Source: an uncultured delta proteobacterium (GTDB lineage: Bacteria; Myxococcota_A; Polyangia; Polyangiales; Polyangiaceae). From it: a DNA stretch of 10,483 nucleotides. The stretch is from NCBI GenBank assembly GCA_903858055.1, contig CAIOHM010000116.1, forward strand, positions 1-10,483, given 5' to 3'. Every line of letters begins with the position of its first letter. The stretch's first letter is position 1. The notes under the pieces are model-generated. The model did not search any database. It saw nothing but the letters and a program-made list of their open reading frames with translations, and was not told where the DNA came from. Of the stretch, positions 4,488 through 10,483 are shown one piece after another. The translations under genes and the position numbers were made by a program.

Positions 4488-6965
4488 ATGACGACGAACG
4501 ACGACGACTTTCGCCCGAAGCGCAATCCTCTCGCTTTCGTGATCGGCACCCTCCTCGTCGCCGGCGCAGGCTTCGGCATCTACAAGGCCGTCGAGGCCGA
4601 CGCCGCGAAGGTCTCCCCCGAGCAGGCCGCGCAGACCCGCAAGGAGCTCCAGATGCGCCCGAAGGCGGAGCAGCTCGCCGACTGGCGCCAGTGGGCCGCG
4701 CGCGACGACGTGCCGCTGCTTCAGCAGGAGGCCTTCGCACAGCTCGCGTGGGCGAAAGACGCCGAGGGCCTGAACCTCATCGTGAAGGGTCTCGCGAGCG
4801 TGGATCACCGCATCCGCAGCCGCGCCGCGCAGGCGATCCTCGAGTACGGGCGCGACGCCGCGAGCACCGTAAAGGCGCCGCTCCTCAAGGCGCTCACCGA
4901 GGCCGACGACAGCGACAAGCCGCAGATTGTATGGGCGCTCGCCACCATCGGCGCCGAAGAAGCGTTCGAGACCACGCTCGCCGAGTACCGCGCGGGCCAC
5001 CTCGGCAAGCTCCAGCGCCTCGACGAGAGCCCGGCGTTCAACACGGACATCCTCTCCTCGATGGTCGGGCTCGACCGCATCGCCGCGATCGCCGGCGACG
5101 AGAGCGAGTCGGTTCGTCAGCTCGTCGCTTCGGTCCTCGCTCGCACCGGCGATCCGAAGTGGACCGAGGTCCTCATCAAGCTCGTCGGCGACACGAGCAT
5201 CGACGTCGCCCGCGAGGCCGCCGTGGGCCTCGGGAAGATCGCAACCGACGCGGCCACCAAGCCTCTCGTCGAAGCCCTCGGCAAGGCGAACAAGGAATCG
5301 CGCGCCAAGTTCCTCGAAGCGCTCCGCGACGGCATCGGCACGCCGGGCCTCGTGCTCGCGCTCGCCACGGTCCAGAAGGACACGGCGGACCGCGAGAAGT
5401 TCCAGACCAAGCAGCTCTTCGACATGATGAAGGAGCTCGAGGACCCGCGCGCCGGCGAGGCGCTCTCGGCGTTCGCGAGCGCGCCCACGCACCCGCACTG
5501 GCGCGTCGAAGCAGCGCTGCGCATGGCCGCCGTGGGAGACCTTCGTGCGCTCCCGCACCTCGCATGGCGCCTCGAGCAAGACCCGCTCAAGCTCTACGAC
5601 GCGAAGGCCGACCCCGAGTACCGACGCGACGACAACGAGCGCGTGTATGCTGCACGCATGATCGCGGACCTCGCGGTCTTGAATCCGGACAAAGCGGAGC
5701 AGATTCGCGACCAGGCCGAGAAGGCCGTCCTCCACTGGGCGACGGACCTCCCGCAGCCGCACGCGAACGCCATGCGCGCCCTCGCGGCGATGGGATCGAA
5801 GGACGGGCTCGCGAAGATCAAGGGCTGGGCGGACCCGCCAGGCGAGCTCCCGAAGGCCGGCTTCCAGGGCCAAATGCCCGACACCTTCAGCACGGCGCAG
5901 TCGGCGCTGCGCTACGTGGGCTGGTCGAAGGACGAGAGCGTCTTCGGGCTCTTCACGAAGCAGCTCGGACGCAAGCCGGAGAAGCTCGACATCACGATGG
6001 AGGCCCTCCAGCAGGGCGGCATCGCGATCCTTGGCATGACCCTTCGTGCGCTCGAAGTGGGCGCGGCGCAGGGCATGTCGGAGCTCGCGTCGCCGAAGGC
6101 GGCGCCGGTCCTCACGAAGTTCATCGAAGACGCGCAAGAGAACGAGCAGGCGCGCCTCGAGGCCGGCTCGGCGCTCGGCTGGGTCATGAGCGACGCCGAG
6201 GCCGACAAGATCGTCGACAAGGTCGTCGCGCTCAAGAAGCCCGACCCGCGTGCGGTCGTGGTGCGCACCGCGTTCCTCGAAGCGCTCCTCCGCCACGGCG
6301 CCCCCGCCTCGGGCAAGAAGCTCCTCGAGCTCCTGGACCCCAGCATCGATCTCGCCGTGCGCCACAACGTGGCCCGCGCGCTCGGCATGAGCGGCCTCGA
6401 CCCTGCCCTCGTGCCCGCGCTCCTCGAGAAGGCGAAGACGCCGGAGCTTCGTGGCGACGCGGTCCTCGCACTGCTCCTCGGCGGCAGCGAAGACGACGCG
6501 CAGCGCGCGATGGCGATCCTCAACGACGGCCGCCCCGAGGAAGTCGAAGAGCTCAAGCAGGCCTTCGAGGGCAGCTTCAGCTACTGGACCTCGCGCAACT
6601 TCGAGCACGGCGACGTGGCCCGCTGGGCGCGCAACGCCGAGGCCGCCACGCGCGTGCGTCTCTTCGGCATGTACCCCGAGTGGCCGCGCGGGCTCCTCAG
6701 CCATTCGCTCGTGGGCCTCGAGTTCGACAACGGCCCGCACTCGATGACCCGCGTGCAGCTCCGCGTGCGCCTCGTGCGCGACGCCAAGAGCGGCGACGCC
6801 CAGAAGCGCCAAAACGCGCTCAGCGTGCTCGAGTTCACGAAGGAGCGTGGCGCTCTGCTCTCGCTCCGAAACGAACCCGCCCCCCTTGGCGATCTCGCGC
6901 GCGCGGCCTACTTCCGCGTCATGAACCCTCGCCTCAGCGTCGAAGCCGCTCCCACGGCAAAATGA
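4488..6965 (+). CDS. Membrane-anchored HEAT-repeat protein
   Basis: An 825-residue protein of unknown function. Residues 14-31 form a single hydrophobic segment after a short start containing R9, K11 and R12, so the basic side stays in the cytoplasm and the rest is expected in the periplasm (N-in, C-out). Residues from about 60 to 690 are alpha-helical and read as degenerate HEAT / PBS-lyase-type repeats. Clear helix pairs occur around 104-120, 144-163, 205-250 (AREAAVGLGKIAT at 241-253), 337-360 (VEAALRMAAVGDLRALPHL) and 555-667 (ARLEAGSALGW, AVRHNVARALGMSG). The last 130 residues (695-825) are rich in W, F and Y and may be a separate domain. HEAT solenoids are scaffolds for protein partners. 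There is not one cysteine in the whole protein, which suits an oxidising compartment. The start is set by AAGGA (4478-4482), five bases before the ATG. Its transcription appears independent of the downstream operon, since a new promoter-like sequence begins just after its stop. Confidence 0.85.
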   Translation: MTTNDDDFRPKRNPLAFVIGTLLVAGAGFGIYKAVEADAAKVSPEQAAQTRKELQMRPKAEQLADWRQWAARDDVPLLQQEAFAQLAWAKDAEGLNLIVKGLASVDHRIRSRAAQAILEYGRDAASTVKAPLLKALTEADDSDKPQIVWALATIGAEEAFETTLAEYRAGHLGKLQRLDESPAFNTDILSSMVGLDRIAAIAGDESESVRQLVASVLARTGDPKWTEVLIKLVGDTSIDVAREAAVGLGKIATDAATKPLVEALGKANKESRAKFLEALRDGIGTPGLVLALATVQKDTADREKFQTKQLFDMMKELEDPRAGEALSAFASAPTHPHWRVEAALRMAAVGDLRALPHLAWRLEQDPLKLYDAKADPEYRRDDNERVYAARMIADLAVLNPDKAEQIRDQAEKAVLHWATDLPQPHANAMRALAAMGSKDGLAKIKGWADPPGELPKAGFQGQMPDTFSTAQSALRYVGWSKDESVFGLFTKQLGRKPEKLDITMEALQQGGIAILGMTLRALEVGAAQGMSELASPKAAPVLTKFIEDAQENEQARLEAGSALGWVMSDAEADKIVDKVVALKKPDPRAVVVRTAFLEALLRHGAPASGKKLLELLDPSIDLAVRHNVARALGMSGLDPALVPALLEKAKTPELRGDAVLALLLGGSEDDAQRAMAILNDGRPEEVEELKQAFEGSFSYWTSRNFEHGDVARWARNAEAATRVRLFGMYPEWPRGLLSHSLVGLEFDNGPHSMTRVQLRVRLVRDAKSGDAQKRQNALSVLEFTKERGALLSLRNEPAPLGDLARAAYFRVMNPRLSVEAAPTAK

Positions 6966-6969
6966 CGCG

Positions 6970-6998
6970 TTGACCGCCCGCCCGGGCGAGCTTACAAC
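6970..6998 (+). promoter_or_regulatory. Sigma70-like promoter with a palindrome in the spacer
   Basis: TTGACC (6970-6975) and TACAAC (6993-6998) are separated by exactly 17 bp. They match the consensus -35 at five of six positions and the -10 at four of six. The start site would fall near 7005, leaving a leader of about 95 bases before the Fe-S oxidoreductase. The spacer holds a perfect 10-bp palindrome, CGCCCGGGCG (6979-6988), placed where a repressor could bind. Such palindromes also arise by chance at this GC content. Confidence 0.5.
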
Positions 6999-7018
6999 AC
7001 CGTGCGTCAAAGACCGTG

Positions 7019-7049
7019 ACACAACCCCTTTTCCCAAGGGGGTTCGTGT
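7019..7049 (+). promoter_or_regulatory. Extended stem-loop in the oxidoreductase leader
   Basis: ACACAACCCCTT (7019-7030) pairs with AAGGGGGTTCGTGT (7036-7049) across a 5-base loop. This gives twelve pairs in three blocks: ACAC/GTGT, AACCCC/GGGGTT and TT/AA, with two single-base bulges (G7038 and C7045). It is the strongest local structure in the spacer. No T tract follows, so it does not look like an intrinsic terminator for the HEAT gene. It would lie about 14 bases into a transcript from the upstream promoter and may stabilise the mRNA or have a regulatory role. Confidence 0.45.
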
Positions 7050-7101
7050 GGCGGCGTGTCTCGGATTCCCCTCGCAACGCCTCGCTCCCCAAGAGGAAAG
7101 C

Positions 7102-9276
7102 ATGAACCCGTACCTGATGACCTTCATCTTCGCGGCGACCCTCGGCACGTTCGCCGTCGTCGCGAAGAAGCGCTTCGCCCTGCTCGCGAGCGGCCGTCCC
7201 GTGGACCGCTTCGATCGCATCGGCGACCGCATTCAGAGCGTTCTCACGTACGCGTTTTACCAAAAGAAGATGGGGTATTACCAACCCGTTGGTACCGCCC
7301 ACAAGTTCATCTTCACGGGCTTCGTCGTGCTGCTCCTCCGCAGCATCATCCTCTGGGGCCGCGCGTACTACCCGCCCTTCAACGCGTTCATCTTCGGCCC
7401 CGAGAGCCCGCTCGGCGTGGCCTACGAGTTCATCAAGGACATCGTCGCGACCCTCGTCGTCGTCGGTGTCTCGGTCTTCGTCTACTACCGCACGGTCAAG
7501 CCGCAGAAGCGCATGACGCTCTCCACCGAGGGCCTCGTGATCCTCGGCATCATCGCGACGATGATGCTCACGGACATGCTCTACGACGGCGCGGGCATGG
7601 AGCTGAACTGGCGCGTGAGCCAGGGCGCCGCGGCGAACGAGACCATCACGAAGATCATCGCCCCCTTCGGCCACGCGCACGCGGGCTTCGCGTTCACGTC
7701 CCCCGCGGGCTCGGTCTTCCGCGCGCTCGTCGCCGGCATCGGCAGCAACGACACGATCGCCACGCTCGCGCAGTTCGGCTTCTGGACCCACGCGACGCTC
7801 GTCCTCGTCTTCCTGAACATCCTCCCCTTCTCGAAGCACTTCCACATCCTCACGGCGGTGCCGAACGTCTTCTTCCGTGATCTCGCGCCTGCCGGTCGCC
7901 TCCAGCCGATCGCCGAGAACGCCGAGAAGCTCATGGAAGTCGTCGGCGCCGTAGCCGAGCTCGAAGACCCCACGAAGGCCCCCGTGGGCGCGGCCCGCAT
8001 CGAGCACTTCAGCTGGAAGGCGATCCTCGATTTCTACACGTGCACCGAGTGCGGTCGCTGCAGCGACAACTGCCCTGCGCACACGACGGGCAAGGTCCTC
8101 TCGCCCAAGCACCTCACGCTCGCGCTCCGCGATCACCTCTACGCGCGCCAGGAGCAACTCATCGGCTCCGAGGCTCCTGCGGCCGTCGAAGGTGTTCCTA
8201 CCCAGGCAACGCCGATCGCCTTCGGTGAGGGCTCGGTCATTCTCTCGCCCGACGTCATCCACCCCGACGTCCTTTGGGCATGCACCACGTGCCGCGCCTG
8301 CGAAGAGCAGTGTCCCGTGATGATCAGCTACGTCGACAAGATCGTCGACATGCGCCGCAACCTCGTCCTCGTGCGCGGCGAATTCCCACACACGCTCTCG
8401 AAGCCCTTCGAGGCGATGGAAGTGAACGGGAACCCGTGGAACCTCTCGCGCAGCGACCGCGGCGGCTGGGCCGACGGTCTTGGCGTGAAGACGATGGCCG
8501 AGCACCCCACGGCGGACGTCCTCTACTGGGTCGGCTGCGCCGCTTCCTACGACGATCGCGCGAAGAAGATCGCCCGCGCCACCGCGCGTCTCTTGCAGAG
8601 TGCAGGCATCGACTTCGCGATCCTCGGCCAAGAGGAGAGCTGCACCGGTGACCCCGCTCGCCGCGCCGGCAACGAGTTCCTCTTCGCGACCCTCGCCGAG
8701 GCGAACGCGATGACGATCAACGGCTACAAGGAGCAAGGCGGCGCAAAGACCGTGATCACGGCCTGCCCGCACTGCTTCAACACGCTCAAGAACGAGTACC
8801 CGGACTTCGGCGCGAAGCTCGAGGTGGTCCACCACGCGGACTTCTTGCTCGGCCTCGTCGCCCAGAAGAAGCTCAAGCCGACCGCGCCCGTGAAGGGCAA
8901 GGTCGCGTACCACGACAGCTGCTACCTCGGCCGCTACAACGACATCTACGAATCGCCGCGCAAGATCCTCTCGTCGATCCCCGGCGTGGAGCTCGTGGAA
9001 GCAGAAGCCTCGAAGAACAAGGGCCTCTGCTGCGGCGCCGGCGGCGCGCAAATGTGGATGGAAGAGCAGAACGCGAACCGCGTGAACGTGAAGCGTACGC
9101 TCCAGCTCCTCGACACCGGCGCCAAGACCATCGCGACCGCGTGCCCCTTCTGCATGACCATGCTCACCGACGGCCTCAAGAGCCAAGACAAGCAGGACGA
9201 AATCAAGCAGCTCGACATCGCCGAGCTCCTCGACCAAGCCTGCACCGTGGCGGAGCCCGCGCTCGCGGCGGAATGA
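7102..9276 (+). CDS. Membrane heme / Fe-S oxidoreductase with two CCG domains (ETF:quinone-type)
   Basis: A 724-residue fusion protein. Residues 1-245 are membrane-embedded and resemble the NarI / nitrate-reductase gamma heme-b domain, with helices near 5-21, 68-86, 111-129, 143-160 and 224-243; H67, H230, H246 and H248 are candidate heme ligands. Two [4Fe-4S] ferredoxin motifs follow: C314-x2-C317-x2-C320-x3-C324P and C394-x2-C397-x2-C400-x3-C404P. Two cysteine-rich CCG (DUF224, HdrB/GlpC-like) domains come next. The first has C479, C514 in SCTGDPARR and C555-x2-C558. The second has C607, C643-C644-G and C681-x2-C684. This architecture is that of the Fe-S oxidoreductases linked to electron-transfer flavoprotein, including the ETF:(methyl)menaquinone oxidoreductase (EMO). 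It probably passes electrons from ETF or a similar donor to membrane quinone, but no etf genes are visible here. The frame is open upstream to 6970; the ATG at 7102 is chosen for AGAGGA (7092-7097) and because the protein then starts directly in the first helix. The first CCG motif is C-T-G and not C-C-G. The last bases overlap yacG. Confidence 0.93.
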   Translation: MNPYLMTFIFAATLGTFAVVAKKRFALLASGRPVDRFDRIGDRIQSVLTYAFYQKKMGYYQPVGTAHKFIFTGFVVLLLRSIILWGRAYYPPFNAFIFGPESPLGVAYEFIKDIVATLVVVGVSVFVYYRTVKPQKRMTLSTEGLVILGIIATMMLTDMLYDGAGMELNWRVSQGAAANETITKIIAPFGHAHAGFAFTSPAGSVFRALVAGIGSNDTIATLAQFGFWTHATLVLVFLNILPFSKHFHILTAVPNVFFRDLAPAGRLQPIAENAEKLMEVVGAVAELEDPTKAPVGAARIEHFSWKAILDFYTCTECGRCSDNCPAHTTGKVLSPKHLTLALRDHLYARQEQLIGSEAPAAVEGVPTQATPIAFGEGSVILSPDVIHPDVLWACTTCRACEEQCPVMISYVDKIVDMRRNLVLVRGEFPHTLSKPFEAMEVNGNPWNLSRSDRGGWADGLGVKTMAEHPTADVLYWVGCAASYDDRAKKIARATARLLQSAGIDFAILGQEESCTGDPARRAGNEFLFATLAEANAMTINGYKEQGGAKTVITACPHCFNTLKNEYPDFGAKLEVVHHADFLLGLVAQKKLKPTAPVKGKVAYHDSCYLGRYNDIYESPRKILSSIPGVELVEAEASKNKGLCCGAGGAQMWMEEQNANRVNVKRTLQLLDTGAKTIATACPFCMTMLTDGLKSQDKQDEIKQLDIAELLDQACTVAEPALAAE

Positions 9277-9470
9277 GCCCTTCCGTGAAGACCTGTGCAA
9301 TCTGCAAGAAAGAGATCCCGGCGGACCCGAAGCGCCGACCGGGGCCCTTCTGCTCGGAGACCTGCCGCACGATCGATCTCGGCCATTGGGCCGAGGGGTC
9401 GTACTGCGTCCCCGTGGTCGAACTCGACCAAGACCTCACGGGCACGAACGGGAGCCACGACCTGAATTGA
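9273..9470 (+). CDS. yacG: YacG-family zinc protein (DNA gyrase inhibitor)
   Basis: A 65-residue protein, the same length as E. coli YacG, with the family zinc site C8-x2-C11-x15-C27-x3-C31 and the diagnostic PFCSETCRTIDLGHWAEG (25-42). In E. coli YacG binds GyrB and blocks gyrase DNA binding; the same role is inferred here. The C-terminal tail from about residue 50 is short and polar. Its ATG overlaps the stop of the oxidoreductase (ATGA, 9273-9276), and its own stop overlaps the next ATG (TGATG, 9468-9472), so all three genes are probably translated in series from one mRNA. YacG is often found near coaE and zapD in gammaproteobacteria, so this placement is different. Confidence 0.92.
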   Translation: MSPSVKTCAICKKEIPADPKRRPGPFCSETCRTIDLGHWAEGSYCVPVVELDQDLTGTNGSHDLN

Positions 9471-10483
9471 TGGGCAAGCGAACCCTCGCCGCGGCGGGCG
9501 CGTCTTCCGTTCTGGGAGGCGCGCTCGCGCTGCTCTTCGAGGTCGTCGCGTCCTACGCACGTCGCTACCAAGGCGCACGTTCGCTCGAAGACGCTCTGAG
9601 CGGGAGCACGGGACTTTGGCATGCGCTCGCGATCGAAGCTCCGCTGCGCACCCTCGCGCCGCTCGCGTCGGCCGTCGTCGCCCTTCGCGTCGTGAAGGCC
9701 CCGCTCGCCCGCGACGGAGCGCTCGTCGGCGCGATCGGCGGTGTGAGCGCGCTCGCGGCCCAACATGCAGCGCACCCGACGGCGCACGTGGTCTTCGCGG
9801 CGCTCATTGCGGCGACCTTTGGCGCATCGCTCGGCGCGTGCGCGGCCGAGCTGCGGTCGAACCCACGCGCGGGCTCCCCGCTCCTCTTCGCATGGTTCAC
9901 GCACACGAGCGCCACGACGGTGCTCCTCGTCACCGAGAGCGCACGTTCACGAGCTGCGGTGTTGCTCGCGGCGCTGCTCACCGTGAGCATCACGGGTGCG
10001 CACGCGTTCCTTCAGCGCAAGCGTCGTCGCCTGCGTGACGACGTGGGCGCCACGTTCTCGCTCGCCTCGCGCACGCTGCAGTCACTGGCGCCATGGGAGC
10101 TACGCGGCGCCGCCGAGCAGATTTCGCTGCGTTGGCTCGCGTTCGGCATGCTCACCACGCTCGGGCTCCTCATGACCGCGTGCGTGGGCGCCGTGGCGGC
10201 CGGTCACGCGCTCGGGCTCGACTTCGCGACGTTCGAGCAAGAGGGCGGCGCCGCGAGCTCCGATCTCGCCTTCGTAGGGTCCTTCGTGTTGGCGGCGTTC
10301 GCCTTGGCAGGGTGGCTGCTTGGTCGCGTCGCCGCGGTGCGTGCGACCTCCGAATCCATCCTCGGGCCGCTCTTGCTCGTCCCGGTCATGGTCATCGCGA
10401 TGCCGACGGGGCGCGCCGGCTTTCTGCTCACCGTCGCCTTCGCCCTCGTCGCCGCGCTCTTCACCGCAGCCGGTGCCGTCATG
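9470..10483 (+). CDS. Multi-pass membrane protein, unknown function (partial)
   Basis: An open frame of 338 codons runs from the ATG at 9470 to the right edge without a stop. It starts MGKRTLAAAGASSVLGG. Hydrophobic segments suitable for about eight to ten membrane helices lie near residues 8-29, 57-76, 83-100, 105-125, 137-155, 161-181, 222-246, 266-286, 296-313 and 316-337. A basic cytoplasmic-type loop occurs at 183-190 (KRRRLRDD). I recognise no transporter or enzyme motif and cannot name a family. Its ATG overlaps the yacG stop (TGATG), and the nearest GGAG is 15 bases upstream, too far for an ideal ribosome-binding site, so coupled initiation is likely. Codon use is a little looser than in its neighbours: it contains CTA and two TCA codons that they largely avoid. 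The C-terminus lies outside the window. Confidence 0.8.
   Translation, partial: MGKRTLAAAGASSVLGGALALLFEVVASYARRYQGARSLEDALSGSTGLWHALAIEAPLRTLAPLASAVVALRVVKAPLARDGALVGAIGGVSALAAQHAAHPTAHVVFAALIAATFGASLGACAAELRSNPRAGSPLLFAWFTHTSATTVLLVTESARSRAAVLLAALLTVSITGAHAFLQRKRRRLRDDVGATFSLASRTLQSLAPWELRGAAEQISLRWLAFGMLTTLGLLMTACVGAVAAGHALGLDFATFEQEGGAASSDLAFVGSFVLAAFALAGWLLGRVAAVRATSESILGPLLLVPVMVIAMPTGRAGFLLTVAFALVAALFTAAGAVM

Noticed and set aside
7066..7098. Possible masking of the oxidoreductase ribosome-binding site by TTCCCCTC pairing with GAGGAA
   Set aside because: It needs a two-base bulge and only six pairs. Weaker than the other two masked sites and not distinguishable from chance.
6970..7101. 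44-codon N-terminal extension of the Fe-S oxidoreductase from a TTG
   Set aside because: The extension overlaps the promoter-like sequence and leader hairpin. AGAGGA just before the ATG at 7102 and the immediate membrane helix support the shorter start.
4455..7232. A 925-codon minus-strand open frame antisense to the HEAT-repeat gene
   Set aside because: Its codons cover exactly the same triplets as the real gene, so its stops would require TTA, CTA or TCA codons on the plus strand, which this GC-rich gene avoids. Its Arg/Glu/Leu/Ala-rich translation shows no domain or plausible start signal.
6934..9300. A 788-codon minus-strand open frame antisense to the Fe-S oxidoreductase
   Set aside because: Same register effect: it mirrors the triplets of a gene whose conserved cysteine motifs prove the plus-strand frame.

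Overview
The window is a GC-rich, densely coded piece of bacterial chromosome. The style fits a myxobacterium (Myxococcota, probably the Polyangia side): GC-ending codons, a modular cysteine-rich exported protein, a degenerate extended-SDR protein, and a membrane Fe-S oxidoreductase of the type linked to electron-transfer flavoproteins. The taxonomic call is inference from gene content and codon use. I see no phage, IS, CRISPR, tRNA or rRNA, and no sign of recent transfer.

Layout. 1-2312, minus strand: the start of a small protein running off the left edge (1-91), an SDR-fold protein that has lost its catalytic tyrosine and most of its Gly-rich loop (127-1242), and a secreted protein with 30 cysteines beyond its signal peptide (1341-2312). 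A 147-bp divergent spacer (2313-2459) separates these from plus-strand frr (2460-3017), which is followed by a stem-loop that looks like a terminator. A PP2C-type protein phosphatase comes next (3182-3946). It converges on a MutT-like Nudix hydrolase (3971-4381, minus). Divergent from the Nudix gene is an 825-residue, cysteine-free HEAT-repeat protein with one N-terminal membrane anchor (4488-6965).

The right-hand third is a clear operon. A promoter-like sequence and a structured leader (6970-7101) precede a 724-residue heme/Fe-S/CCG-domain membrane oxidoreductase (7102-9276). It overlaps yacG (9273-9470), which overlaps a long multi-pass membrane protein that runs off the right edge (9470-10483). 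The two stop/start overlaps imply translational coupling.

Several products serve conserved cell functions: ribosome recycling (frr), phosphoprotein signalling (PP2C), nucleotide sanitation or housekeeping (Nudix), electron delivery to the quinone pool (Fe-S oxidoreductase) and probable gyrase inhibition (YacG). I did not find a clearly new multi-gene system. The items most worth a second look are the likely SDR pseudoenzyme, the four-module cysteine repeat protein, hairpins that would cover Shine-Dalgarno sequences, and the coupling of a respiratory oxidoreductase to yacG and an unrecognised membrane protein.
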